Program-made: the position numbers and the translations under genes
Shown: positions 51,475 through 60,354 of the stretch, in pieces
Position numbering within the stretch: the stretch's first letter is position 1
How the letters are laid out: the number at the start of each line of letters is the position of its first letter
Source of the DNA: Poriferisodalis sp965226645
GTDB lineage: Bacteria > Actinomycetota > Acidimicrobiia > Acidimicrobiales > Poriferisodalaceae
Assembly (NCBI GenBank): GCA_965226645.1
Contig: CBDDDL010000003.1
Span: 496,001 to 560,000 of the forward strand
Length of the DNA stretch: 64,000 nucleotides
Direction of reading: 5' to 3'
Notes under the pieces: model-generated
Told to the model about the DNA's origin: nothing
The model's input: the letters and a program-made list of their open reading frames with translations, nothing else
Databases searched by the model: none

Positions 51475-52761
51475 GTGCCCGCCACAGCCTTTGACGCGCC
51501 CGCGTCCATTCACGCAGCAGACATCGAAATGTCTGCGCTGGGCGAGCGGGCGAAGCGGGCGGCGACGCTCCTAGCTGGCACATCGGGTGCCGAGCGCAAT
51601 GAAGCGCTGCTGGCCGCGGCCGAATTGCTCGAGGCCGCAACGGATGAGGTTCTTGCCGCCAACGACATCGACGTCGCCGCCGCACAGGCCGCCGGAACAT
51701 CGGCGACACTCGTCGATCGTCTGCGTCTGGATTCCGGACGCATCGCCGCAATGGCAGCGGGTCTTCGCAACGTCGAAGCGCTCGCGGATCCCGTCGGGCA
51801 AGTTGTCGACGGCTGGACCCGGCCGAACGGCCTGGAGATCGAGCGAGTCCGGGTTCCGCTTGGTGTCGTGGCGATCATCTACGAGAGCCGGCCCAACGTC
51901 ACCTCTGACGCCTTCGGGCTCTGCCTGAAGTCCGGTAATGCGGCGTTCCTGCGGGGATCGTCTGCCGCGCTCGCCTCGAACAAGGCCATCGTTACGGCCC
52001 TGCGCCAAGGGGTCGCGAAGGTCGGTCTTCCCGCGGACGCGCTCGTGCTGGTGGAAGACACCAGACACGAAGCTGCTGCAGAGTTCATGCGGCTACGCGA
52101 GCACATCGATTGCCTGATCCCCCGGGGCGGTCCGGCCTTGATCGCATCCGTGCTCGCGAATGCAACCGTGCCCTATGTGATCGACGGTGTTGGCAATTGT
52201 CACGTCTACGTCGACGCAGACGCCGATCTGGACATGGCGGTGGACATCGTGGCGAATGCGAAGTTGAGCCGACCGTCAGTGTGCAACGCGGCGGAATCCC
52301 TGCTGGTGCACTGTGACGTCGCGGCAGAATTTCTGCCCCGGGTCGTGCGCGAGCTGGCCGAGGTCGAGCTCGTCGGCGATGCAGCGTCGCGGTCGCTCGC
52401 CCCCCAGATCGCTCCAGCGACTCCCGCAGACTTCTCGACCGAGTTCCTCGCACTCAAGATGAGCGTGGCTGTCGTGGATGACCTCGATTCGGCGATCGAG
52501 CACATTGACCGGCACGGTTCTGGCCATAGCGAGGCGATCGTGACCCGCAGCCTGATCGCGGCGCGGGAGTTCACACGGCGTGTGGATGCCGCAGCGGTCC
52601 TCGTCAACGCGTCGACGCGTTTCGTCGATGGAGAGGAATTCGGTTTCGGCGCAGAGATCGGCATTAGCACCCAGAAGCTGCACGCCCGCGGCCCCATGGG
52701 CCTTGAACAGCTCACAACTACCAAATTCGTAGTGACCGGCAAAGGCCACACCCGCGGCTGA
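51475..52761 (+). CDS. proA: Gamma-glutamyl phosphate reductase
   Basis: 428 residues, GTG start. Typical of ProA: VPLGVVAIIYESRPNVTSDA, LKSGNAAFLRGSS, the catalytic cysteine in AKLSRPSVCNAAE, and EFGFGAEIGISTQKLHARGP at the C-terminus. It reduces gamma-glutamyl phosphate with NADPH to the semialdehyde. Gap from proB 64 bp. In many related genomes nadD follows directly; here a MoxR-VWA pair, DAHP synthase and a sigma factor come between. Confidence 0.94.
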   Translation: MPATAFDAPASIHAADIEMSALGERAKRAATLLAGTSGAERNEALLAAAELLEAATDEVLAANDIDVAAAQAAGTSATLVDRLRLDSGRIAAMAAGLRNVEALADPVGQVVDGWTRPNGLEIERVRVPLGVVAIIYESRPNVTSDAFGLCLKSGNAAFLRGSSAALASNKAIVTALRQGVAKVGLPADALVLVEDTRHEAAAEFMRLREHIDCLIPRGGPALIASVLANATVPYVIDGVGNCHVYVDADADLDMAVDIVANAKLSRPSVCNAAESLLVHCDVAAEFLPRVVRELAEVELVGDAASRSLAPQIAPATPADFSTEFLALKMSVAVVDDLDSAIEHIDRHGSGHSEAIVTRSLIAAREFTRRVDAAAVLVNASTRFVDGEEFGFGAEIGISTQKLHARGPMGLEQLTTTKFVVTGKGHTRG

Positions 52762-52821
52762 GCCCGCGGCCATCGGCTCGTAGCCGCCACAATAATCGTT
52801 CTGATGAAGGAGATTCCCACC

Positions 52822-53706
52822 ATGGGCGAGACCACAATTTTCGGAGACCTCTCGGGTGTCCGCGAAGGCTTGGCGAGGGTCGAATACCTGGCCGACGACG
52901 GCATTGCCAGTGTCGTGTACCTCGCCGAGCGGCTCGGCAAGCCGGTGCTGGTGGAGGGACCCGCAGGCACGGGCAAGACAGAACTCGCCAAGTCGGTTGC
53001 CGCCATGACTGGGGCTCGCCTCATTCGCCTGCAGTGTTACGAGGGTCTCGACGAGGCCAAGGCGCTGTACGAATGGAACTACAAGAAGCAGCTCCTGCGC
53101 ATCCAGGCGGACCGAGGTGTTGACGCCCAGCACGAGGACTGGGTCGAGCTGCAGGACGACATCTTCCAAGATGAATTCCTGCTGACGCGCCCGCTGCTGG
53201 AAGCCATCAGCGCGAACGACAAGGTTGTCCTTCTGATTGACGAAGTGGACCAAGTCGAGGTCGAGACCGAGGCCCTGCTGTTGGAGATTCTTTCGGAGTA
53301 CCAGGTGTCGATTCCCGAGCTCGGCACCATCGTGGCAACCCAGATTCCCCTCGTGTTCCTGACGTCGAACAACACGCGTGAACTGTCTGAGGCCCTCAAG
53401 CGTCGCTGTTTGTTCCTGCACATCGACTACCCAGACCTTGAGCGCGAGAAGCAGATCGTCGTCACCAAGGTCGAAGGCATCACCGAGAATCTGGCCGAAC
53501 AGATCGCCCGAGTGGTCCGATCGATCCGCCAGCTTGACCTCAAGAAGGCGCCGTCGGTCTCCGAGACCCTCGACTGGGCCCGGACGCTGGTGCTGCTCGG
53601 CATCGAGCACATCGATGTGGAGCAGGCCAAAGCCACGCTGCACATATTGCTCAAGTACCAGTCGGACATCGAGAAGACCGCCAAGGAACTGACGGTCGAG
53701 GCATAG
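52822..53706 (+). CDS. MoxR-family AAA+ ATPase
   Basis: 294 residues. AAGGAG nine bases upstream of the ATG at 52822 supports this start over the ATG at 52804. Walker A is VEGPAGTGKTELAKSV, Walker B LLIDEVDQVE, with the sensor strand FLTSNNTRELSEALKRRC as in MoxR. These chaperone-like ATPases work with VWA-domain partners to activate metal enzymes or complexes; here the partner gene follows after 4 nt. The specific client is not visible. It resembles the CoxD branch, but no carbon monoxide dehydrogenase genes are nearby. Confidence 0.85.
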   Translation: MGETTIFGDLSGVREGLARVEYLADDGIASVVYLAERLGKPVLVEGPAGTGKTELAKSVAAMTGARLIRLQCYEGLDEAKALYEWNYKKQLLRIQADRGVDAQHEDWVELQDDIFQDEFLLTRPLLEAISANDKVVLLIDEVDQVEVETEALLLEILSEYQVSIPELGTIVATQIPLVFLTSNNTRELSEALKRRCLFLHIDYPDLEREKQIVVTKVEGITENLAEQIARVVRSIRQLDLKKAPSVSETLDWARTLVLLGIEHIDVEQAKATLHILLKYQSDIEKTAKELTVEA

Positions 53707-53710
53707 GACA

Positions 53711-55147
53711 ATGCTGGATCTGCTCAGCGGCTTCGTCGGGGAGCTGCGCAACGCCGGGTTGCCGGTTTCGCTGACCGAGAACCTCGACGCGATGGAGGCG
53801 GTCAAGCACATCCCGATTGAGGACCGCGACGCCTTCAAGTACGCGTTGGCCGCCACCATGGTCAAGAACGAGCAGCACTGGCGCGCGTTCGAGACGGTCT
53901 TCGAGGTCTACTTCTCGCTGCGCGGACCCGAGTACAACGTCGGCGACGAGAACGGCGACGGCGAGTTCGATCCGGACAACCTCGAAGAGTGGATGTCCCA
54001 GCAGATGCAAGGCATGGGAGGTCGCGGCGGCGGCCAGGACATGTCCCCCGAAGAGATCGCCGAGATGCTCTTCCGGGCGCTGCTCAACGCGGACGAGGCG
54101 ATGATGGCCGCGATGGCCCGTGCAGCAGTGACGCAGTTCGCCGGCATGGAACCTGGACGACCCGTCGGCGGCACCTACTACCTGTACCGGACGCTGCGGA
54201 ATCTGGATCTCGACGGAATGCTCGAGCGTCTGGTCGATGAGTCGTCTCAGCGCTACGAGGGCGAGTTGAGCCCGCTCGCGGAGCGACTCGAGCGAGAGGA
54301 GTTCGAGAACCGGATCGAGCAGCTCAAGCGCGAGATCGAAGCCGAGATCCGGCGCCGCCTCGTAGCTGACCGAGGGGTCGAGGCCATGGCCAAGACACTG
54401 CGCAAGCCGCTGCCTGAGGATGTCGACTTCATGCACGCCAGCCGTGAGGAGATGGCCAACATCCGCAAAGCAATCGGGCCGCTGACGCGCAAGCTGGCGG
54501 CTCGCCTGGCGCGCAAGCGCAAGCACAAGCGCCGTGGCCCGCTCGATTTCCGTGCGACGATGCGCCAATCGCTCAGCTACGGCGGTGTTCCCGCGGATCC
54601 GCGGTTCCGCCATCCGCGCCCCAACAAGCCCGAACTCATCGTCGTAGCCGACATCTCAGGTTCGGTCGCGGCCTTCGCACGCTTCACGCTGCATCTCGTG
54701 TATGCGTTGCAGAACCAGTTCTCCAAGGTGCGCTCATTCGTCTTCATCGACGGCATCGATGAAGTCACTCACATGTTCCGGAACGAAGAGGACATCACGA
54801 ACGCCGTGCATCGTGTCAACACCGAAGCCGATGTCGTGTGGGTTGATGGTCATTCCGATTATGGCCACGCGTTCGGCGTGTTTTGGGAGAGCTTCGGCTC
54901 CGATGTCAACGCCAAGTCGACAATGATGTTCCTGGGTGACGCCCGCAACAACTACCACTCCACCAATGCATGGGTGCTCAAGGAGTGCCAGAAGCGCGCC
55001 CGCTCGGTGTTCTGGCTGAACCCCGAGCCCAAGTCCTACTGGGACACCGGTGACTCGGTCATCACCGAATACGCCACCTACACCGACGGCGTCTTCGAAT
55101 GCCGCAACCTGCGCCAGCTCGAAGGCTTCGTCGACAACCTGGCCTGA
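53711..55147 (+). CDS. VWA domain-containing CoxE-like protein
   Basis: 478 residues. The N-terminal half is helical with a FVGELRNAGLPVSLTENLDA opening, a glycine/methionine-rich insert (MQGMGGRGGGQDM), and a long charged coiled-coil region (ERLEREEFENRIEQLKREIE). The VWA domain begins at ELIVVADISGSVAAFARFTL, in which DISGS is the MIDAS motif, and ends near GDARNNYHS. Partner of the MoxR ATPase upstream, forming a two-gene unit. Convergent with the DAHP synthase gene, 9 nt between stops. Confidence 0.85.
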   Translation: MLDLLSGFVGELRNAGLPVSLTENLDAMEAVKHIPIEDRDAFKYALAATMVKNEQHWRAFETVFEVYFSLRGPEYNVGDENGDGEFDPDNLEEWMSQQMQGMGGRGGGQDMSPEEIAEMLFRALLNADEAMMAAMARAAVTQFAGMEPGRPVGGTYYLYRTLRNLDLDGMLERLVDESSQRYEGELSPLAERLEREEFENRIEQLKREIEAEIRRRLVADRGVEAMAKTLRKPLPEDVDFMHASREEMANIRKAIGPLTRKLAARLARKRKHKRRGPLDFRATMRQSLSYGGVPADPRFRHPRPNKPELIVVADISGSVAAFARFTLHLVYALQNQFSKVRSFVFIDGIDEVTHMFRNEEDITNAVHRVNTEADVVWVDGHSDYGHAFGVFWESFGSDVNAKSTMMFLGDARNNYHSTNAWVLKECQKRARSVFWLNPEPKSYWDTGDSVITEYATYTDGVFECRNLRQLEGFVDNLA

Positions 55148-55156
55148 TTCGCGTTG

Positions 55157-56575
55157 TTATGCAGCGCTGAGCAGCTCGGCAGCCATGAACGCGAGGTCGA
55201 GCGACTGACGTGCGTTGAGACGCGGATCGCACATTGTCTCGTAGCGGTCGCCCAGCTGGTGCGCAGCGAGGTCGTCGCCGCCGCCGATGCACTCGGTCAC
55301 GGCGTCGCCGGTGATTTCAAGGTGAATGCCGCCGGGCCATGTGCCCGTCTCGGCGTGCACCGCAAAGTACTCCCGCATCTCTGCCAGAATCGCGTCGAAG
55401 TGGCGTGTTTTCGTGCCATCGTCGGTGGCATAGGTGTTGCCGTGCATCGGGTCGCATTGCCAGACGACAGGATGTGCCGAAGCGTTCACGGCCCGCAGAA
55501 TCGGGCCGAACGAAGATGACACGTTGCCGGCGCCCATGCGGCTGATGAGCGTCAGGCGACCTGGCACACGTCCGGGATTGAGTGCCTCGCACAGGTCGAG
55601 TGCGTCCTGCGGAGTGGCGGTCGGACCGAGCTTGGCGCCGATGGGGTTGTGAACCCCACGGAGGAACTCGACATGAGCGCCATCGAGCTCGCGCGTGCGC
55701 TCACCGATCCACAGCATGTGCGCCGAGCAGTCGTACCAGTCGCCGGTGATGCTGTCTGTGCGAGTGAGGGCCTCTTCGTAACCCAGCAGCAGCGCCTCAT
55801 GGCTGGTGTAGAGCTCGACCTGGCGCATCGCGCTGTCGTCGGTGTCGAGTCCGCAAGCGTTCATGAATCGCAGTGCTGCCTCGATGCCGTTCGCGAGCGT
55901 GTCGTAACGCTGACCGACAGGGCTCGACGCGACGAACGCCTGGTTCCAGTTGTGCACCTGGCGCAGGTCGGCATACCCGCCGCGGGTAAAGGCCCGCAGC
56001 AGGTTCAGCGTCGCCGCTGAGGTGTTGTACGCCTGCAAGAGACGAGCAGGATCGGGTGTGCGGGCCTGCTCGTCGAAGGCGATGTCGTTGACAATGTGGC
56101 CCCGGAAGACAGGCAGTGTCACGCCGTCGCGGGTCTCGGTTGCCGAACTGCGGGGCTTGGCGAACTGACCCGCGATGCGCCCGATCTTCACGATCGGCAG
56201 ACCGGCTGAGTACTGCATCACGACGGCCATTTGCAGGATGACCTTCAGCCGATCCCGGATCTGGTCCGCCGTCGACAGCTCGAAAGACTCGGCACAATCG
56301 CCGGCCTGCAGCACGAAGGCCTCACCGGTGTAGACGCGACCGAGGTGCTCGGTCAGCCGCCGTGCCTCACCAGCAAACACCAGCGGCGGGCGCTGCCCTA
56401 ATTGGGCCAGCGACTCTGCCAGCGCATGCGCGTCGGGCCATTGCGGCTGCTGGCCAGCGGGCCGTCTTGCCCACGAGTCTCGTTGCCACCCAGGCGCGTG
56501 CTGGGGCAGTTCGTTGGAATCGGTGGAGCCTGTGAGAGGCGGGTTCGCTTCAGACAGCGTCGGCGTCGGCATCAA
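55157..56575 (-). CDS. aroG: Class II 3-deoxy-D-arabino-heptulosonate 7-phosphate synthase
   Basis: 472 residues. The class II (plant/actinobacterial) type is clear from VLQAGDCAESFELSTADQIR, KIGRIAGQFAKPRSS, TSHEALLLGYEEALTR, and PVVWQCDPMHGNTY with the metal cysteine and histidine. It makes DAHP from erythrose 4-phosphate and phosphoenolpyruvate as the first aromatic amino-acid step. The start overlaps the end of the sigma-factor gene by 26 nt, so it is likely the second gene of that transcript. Confidence 0.94.
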   Translation of the reverse strand: MMPTPTLSEANPPLTGSTDSNELPQHAPGWQRDSWARRPAGQQPQWPDAHALAESLAQLGQRPPLVFAGEARRLTEHLGRVYTGEAFVLQAGDCAESFELSTADQIRDRLKVILQMAVVMQYSAGLPIVKIGRIAGQFAKPRSSATETRDGVTLPVFRGHIVNDIAFDEQARTPDPARLLQAYNTSAATLNLLRAFTRGGYADLRQVHNWNQAFVASSPVGQRYDTLANGIEAALRFMNACGLDTDDSAMRQVELYTSHEALLLGYEEALTRTDSITGDWYDCSAHMLWIGERTRELDGAHVEFLRGVHNPIGAKLGPTATPQDALDLCEALNPGRVPGRLTLISRMGAGNVSSSFGPILRAVNASAHPVVWQCDPMHGNTYATDDGTKTRHFDAILAEMREYFAVHAETGTWPGGIHLEITGDAVTECIGGGDDLAAHQLGDRYETMCDPRLNARQSLDLAFMAAELLSAA

Positions 56576-57416
56576 TGTCTACGAACTCGCCGTCAGCGGC
56601 CAAGCTCTGCAGCTCGTCGACAGCGCGCTTGACCAGACGGCGTGCCGCCTCGGCAGTTACACCCAGCTCTTCGCCAATCTCGCGGTAGCTGCGCTGTTCG
56701 CCGTCGATGATTCCGTTGCGACGCGCCACTGCGTACCGAGCGCGCTTGTCCAGCCGGCCCAGCATCGACATGACCATCCCGCGACGGTCAGCCTCGATGG
56801 CGAAGTGCTCCGGCCCCGGGGCGTCATCTCCGATGAGGTCGATCAGCGCGCTGTCGCCGTCATCGCCGACGGTCTTGTCGAGCGACGTGGGCGTGCTGAT
56901 CCGCTGCAGCCAGGCGTTCTCGTCGTCGAGCGAGTCGCTGTCGCCGCCGTTGTGACGAAGCGCGGCGCGCAACGTCGCCGAACGGTCCGAAGGCAGACGG
57001 ATGAGGCTTCCCTTCTGATCCAGCGCGCGTCCGATGGACTGGCGGATCCAGAAGGTCGCATACGTGGAGAACTTGAAGCCGCGCCGCCAGTCGAATTTCT
57101 CGACTGCGTGCTCAAGGCCCAGGTTGCCCTCCTGGATCAGGTCCAGAAGCTCGAGAGTCGGCGGCAGCGGATAGCGCCGGGCGATCGAGACAACCAGGCG
57201 AAGATTCGCCCGAATGAAGCGGTCACGCGCAGTAGCGGCGGTTTGAACCGCCTTGCGCAGTTCGCGTCGCTCGGCCACGGTCTGCGCATCGTCGCTGTCG
57301 AGGCGTTCACGGGCATCGCGGCCCGCCTCGATTTGCTGGGAGAGCGTGCGCTCGTCCTCAGCTGTCAGCAGCGCCACCGCGCCGATTTCGTTCAGGTACT
57401 GGCCAACAGAATCCAT
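56550..57416 (-). CDS. Sigma-70 family RNA polymerase sigma factor
   Basis: 288 residues from the ATG at 57416 (a GTG just before is possible). Region 1.2 is near the N-terminus (DSVGQYLNEIGAVALLTAED). Region 2 is complete: IRANLRLVVSIARRY, LLDLIQEGNLGLEHAVEKFD and FKFSTYATFWIRQSIGRAL. Region 3 is short and region 4 is RSYREIGEELGVTAEAARRL. It lacks region 1.1, so it belongs to the group 2 / SigB-like class. Its C-terminal tail (FVDIDADADAV) is acidic. No anti-sigma factor is adjacent. Its stop lies inside the DAHP synthase gene start. Confidence 0.88.
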   Translation of the reverse strand: MDSVGQYLNEIGAVALLTAEDERTLSQQIEAGRDARERLDSDDAQTVAERRELRKAVQTAATARDRFIRANLRLVVSIARRYPLPPTLELLDLIQEGNLGLEHAVEKFDWRRGFKFSTYATFWIRQSIGRALDQKGSLIRLPSDRSATLRAALRHNGGDSDSLDDENAWLQRISTPTSLDKTVGDDGDSALIDLIGDDAPGPEHFAIEADRRGMVMSMLGRLDKRARYAVARRNGIIDGEQRSYREIGEELGVTAEAARRLVKRAVDELQSLAADGEFVDIDADADAV

Positions 57417-57799
57417 CACACACGCTCCAACCGGCAGGGGGAGCCGGTTCATTTGCTTGCTTTCGTATGCCACACCAGTGGGGGTCACCGGTTATGTCGT
57501 GCCCTCGTCAGGCCAAATAAGCCTGGACTCAGGCGCTCTTGCTCTGGTGCCATCGGCCTGACGGCACCGCGCTTGCTCGTCCGCCAGCATTGTCGAACCA
57601 CGAGAAAACCCCGAAGCCCGGCATCGCACCGCAATCAGAGGTTGCACCGACGGTCCGTTGATACGGGACCATGCAGACCACTGCTGTGGGCGGACACGCA
57701 AACTTAGCACAACGCGGGCGACGCGCGCAAGCCCCAGCACTGTTGTGCATTTGCGAACGGTGATTCGACTGATGTGGGGCGCAACTCTACACTGCGACG
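57417..57799. other. 383-bp divergent intergenic region (sigma factor / nadD)
   Basis: Holds the promoters of both genes. The right end has a good -10/-35 for nadD (57764-57793). Nothing else is recognised; no RNA gene is apparent. Confidence 0.5.
57764..57793 (+). promoter_or_regulatory. Promoter giving a leaderless nadD transcript
   Basis: TTCGAC (57764-57769), an 18-nt spacer and TACACT (57788-57793). The GTG of nadD begins 7 nt after the -10 hexamer, where transcription would start, and no ribosome-binding site precedes it. Leaderless mRNAs are common in actinobacteria. Confidence 0.5.
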
Positions 57800-58423
57800 G
57801 TGTCGCCGCGACAAGGGATCTTCGGGGGCACCTTCGATCCGCCGCATGTCGGACATGTCGCGGCAGCGGTGAGCGCGAGGGACGAACTCGACATAGCGAA
57901 GCTTCATGTGGTCGTCGCGAATGACCCCTGGCAGAAGTCGGCTCGTCGAAGCGTGACGCCGGCTCATCACCGATTCGAGATGACGCGCCTCGCGTTCGAG
58001 GCGGTCGACGGTATCGAGGTCTCTGATATCGAGCTCCGTCGGGGCGGACTCTCGTTCACCATCGAGACCGTCATTGCGCTGGAGGGTTCTGGCACTGACA
58101 CGGTCTTGGTTGTGGGACCTGAAGCTGCCGCAGGCCTGGGGACATGGCACCGCGCCGACGAACTCGCTCGCCGTGTGACAATCGGCGTACTCCAATCACC
58201 GGGCCACGAGACGCGCCGTCTTGACGGCTGGCAGATGACACCGATCGAGATGGAACCGGTGGAGGCGTCCGCTACACGCGTACGAGATCTTCTTGCCGCC
58301 GCTGCTCGCGACGAAACGAGCGGGTCTCACGACGCTGCCACCAATGCCATGCGCGAGGCTGCCCGAATGCTGCCTGAAGCGGTGATGAGCTACATCGTGG
58401 ACCGTGGGCTCTATTCTGCATGA
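57800..58423 (+). CDS. nadD: Nicotinate-nucleotide adenylyltransferase
   Basis: 207 residues, GTG start. GIFGGTFDPPHVGHVAAAV is the nucleotidyl-transferase motif with the HxGH signature, and SATRVRDLLAA near the C-terminus is the ISSTxxR-like motif. It makes deamido-NAD. The stop overlaps the ATG of rsfS (ATGA). Placed on the pathway to NAD; normal length. Confidence 0.92.
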   Translation: MSPRQGIFGGTFDPPHVGHVAAAVSARDELDIAKLHVVVANDPWQKSARRSVTPAHHRFEMTRLAFEAVDGIEVSDIELRRGGLSFTIETVIALEGSGTDTVLVVGPEAAAGLGTWHRADELARRVTIGVLQSPGHETRRLDGWQMTPIEMEPVEASATRVRDLLAAAARDETSGSHDAATNAMREAARMLPEAVMSYIVDRGLYSA

Positions 58424-58842
58424 TCGTGGCATCGGCTTCGCAGGCATCTCCGGTTGGGACGCCTGTCGCCGCATGGGAGCCGAGCAGCGACGAAGAGGGT
58501 GGCGTGCCCGAAGTCGTGCTCGCAGCGGTGCGCGGCGCCTCAGAAATGTCAGCGGAGCGCATCGTCGTGCTGGAGGTGGGCGACGTGCTTGCTATCACCG
58601 ACTGGTTCATTATCGCCAGCGCGCCGAACTCGCGGCGCGTGCGGCGCATCGCCGAGTTGATCACTGAGCACGTGAAAGCTGTCGGCGGCGGCGGGCCCCT
58701 GCGCACCGAGGGCCTCGATGATCCTCAATGGGTCCTGCTCGACTTCGGATTGTTCGTCGCGCACGTCTTCCTGGAGCAAACCCGCGCGTACTACGACCTC
58801 GAACGCCTGTGGTCCCACGTACCGCGCTACGAATTCGACTGA
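58420..58842 (+). CDS. rsfS: Ribosome silencing factor RsfS
   Basis: 140 residues, ATGA overlap with nadD as in many bacteria. The conserved part runs VGDVLAITDWFIIASAPNSR through WVLLDFGLFVAHVFLEQTRA, with YYDLERLW at the end. It binds L14 and blocks subunit joining in starvation. The first 30 residues (ASQASPVGTPVAAWEPS) are non-conserved and may mean an internal start, but no better start with a ribosome site is seen. Confidence 0.93.
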   Translation: MIVASASQASPVGTPVAAWEPSSDEEGGVPEVVLAAVRGASEMSAERIVVLEVGDVLAITDWFIIASAPNSRRVRRIAELITEHVKAVGGGGPLRTEGLDDPQWVLLDFGLFVAHVFLEQTRAYYDLERLWSHVPRYEFD

Positions 58843-58868
58843 GCTCGTCGACGCCAAACTGACCGAGG

Positions 58869-60044
58869 TCACTGAACGAGGGTCGCAGAATTCGCTCGTG
58901 CGAGAGCGATCCACGTGCGGCCCGGGGTCAGCCCGACAACGGATCCGTTTGAGGAGCGGAACACGGTGAGATCGCGTTCGGACAGGCGCTCCCACGATCC
59001 CTGGACGATGAGCCCGTTTGTGAAGATCCACGCTTCGCCATTGCCCGTCAGTTTGGGTTCAGGGGTGGCCCGGTTCGCGGGGCTCTGCCCATACCTGACG
59101 AATTGGACGATCACATTTTCCGGCGCGATGCGCACGCCATCGAAGTCGGTGTGATCTCTGCCGTTCTGCGTGCGGGCCCATCCGCCGAGCACCGGGTCCC
59201 ATCGGTACGACGCCTCGATCTGGCCGAAATCGATGTCGACGCCGCTGACTGATTGGCCACCCGGCACCGCTTCTCCTACGTCGCGGAATCTGAGGTAGTT
59301 CGGGGGACTGAGGCCGCCGTCGGCCCCTGCGGCGTAGATGCGGGCAGTGTCAGTGACCAGATTGTGCGGAGCGGACTTGGCCGACGATCGCTCGAAGACT
59401 CCCCTCGCGAGCGTGCTGCCATCGGTGATATTGATGGCGTCGACGCTGCGCAGCGCTCGAGACGTGTGCGCGTTGGCGCCCGAGTTCACGAAGATCGGCC
59501 GGTTGAGGTTCGACAGGAGCGCAAAATCGCCTGTGCGTGCGGATCGGACGGGACCGACGATGTCGGCGTTCTGCGAGTGGAAGATCGCAGCGAACCTGGT
59601 GAGGCGGGCTTCGACGAGTTCCTCGTAGACGACGTCGGCGCGGTTGATGCCCCACTGGGGCAGAGCTCGTGGGTGGTTGTCGATCTTGACGACGGCTGCT
59701 GGTCGGGTCAGTTCAGCGGGGACCGCGAGGCCCGTGAATTGCGCGGTGTGCAGCGGCGCTGCCGTATTGGTGGTCACCGGTGCACCCGCGGCGGCCGACG
59801 TCTCGGTAGCGGGCGCGCTCGCGGAGGCGGCCGAATTTTCCGCGGGGATCGCCGAGTCCGGCGTCGTCGCCGAAACGGGGTCGGCTGATGTCGCCGATGA
59901 GGCCTCAGGAAGGGTGGTCGGCGGGGCCTTGATGCTGGAACACGACGTGGCGGCCAACACGATCACGAACCAACCGACGGCAAGGCGGCGCAGCAGCACC
60001 GCGAGACACCGACGGCCAGCGAATGATTGGCGCTCACACTCCAA
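58869..60044 (-). CDS. DUF3048 family lipoprotein
   Basis: 391 residues, TTG start. The N-terminus has two arginine pairs then GWFVIVLAATSCSS, a lipoprotein signal with cysteine at residue 35; a long Ala/Ser/Thr-rich linker of about 65 residues follows. The DUF3048 domain has AAVVKIDNHPRALPQWGINR, IVGPVRSARTGDFALLSNL and the C-terminal IVQGSWERLSERDLTVFRSS. The family (YerB-like) sits on the outer face of the membrane with unknown function. The gene converges on rsfS, with 26 nt between stops. Confidence 0.85.
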   Translation of the reverse strand: MECERQSFAGRRCLAVLLRRLAVGWFVIVLAATSCSSIKAPPTTLPEASSATSADPVSATTPDSAIPAENSAASASAPATETSAAAGAPVTTNTAAPLHTAQFTGLAVPAELTRPAAVVKIDNHPRALPQWGINRADVVYEELVEARLTRFAAIFHSQNADIVGPVRSARTGDFALLSNLNRPIFVNSGANAHTSRALRSVDAINITDGSTLARGVFERSSAKSAPHNLVTDTARIYAAGADGGLSPPNYLRFRDVGEAVPGGQSVSGVDIDFGQIEASYRWDPVLGGWARTQNGRDHTDFDGVRIAPENVIVQFVRYGQSPANRATPEPKLTGNGEAWIFTNGLIVQGSWERLSERDLTVFRSSNGSVVGLTPGRTWIALARANSATLVQ

Positions 60045-60354
60045 GGGTCAGCTCCTTTTGGTGTGCAGCTGGGAACTCCGCAGCCATCCGGGCAACTGCT
60101 GAGGGTAGCGCTTGACCCTGTCGGCCTCACGGCATTCTGACACCCCCAACTCGCGTATTCAGATTCCGCAACGGTGACCATTCACCGGCATGGCAGGCGC
60201 GCTGCGGCTGCGTAAGCTTTGCGGCGTTTGGCGGTGAGGCGTCGGATTCGATGCGACCGAAGGAGGCCGGCCAGATGGACCCCACCGGTGCCGTGCCGTG
60301 GTCTGGTGCACTGAATCGGCCTGCTTCGACCAAGCTCTTGGCGGTGAAACGCCG
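60045..60354. other. 310-bp divergent intergenic region
   Basis: Between the DUF3048 gene and galE, which diverge. A TTGACC at 60113 on the plus strand could be a -35 element, but no clear partner is seen. No coding sequence. Confidence 0.35.

Noticed and set aside
52822..55147. CO dehydrogenase maturation operon (CoxD/CoxE)
   Set aside because: The pair resembles CoxD/CoxE-type proteins but no coxMSL genes are near; assigned as a generic MoxR-VWA unit.
60298..60354. Longer N-terminus for galE from an earlier GTG
   Set aside because: The added residues do not belong to the Rossmann fold; GTG 60355 places the strand TLITGG at the usual distance.
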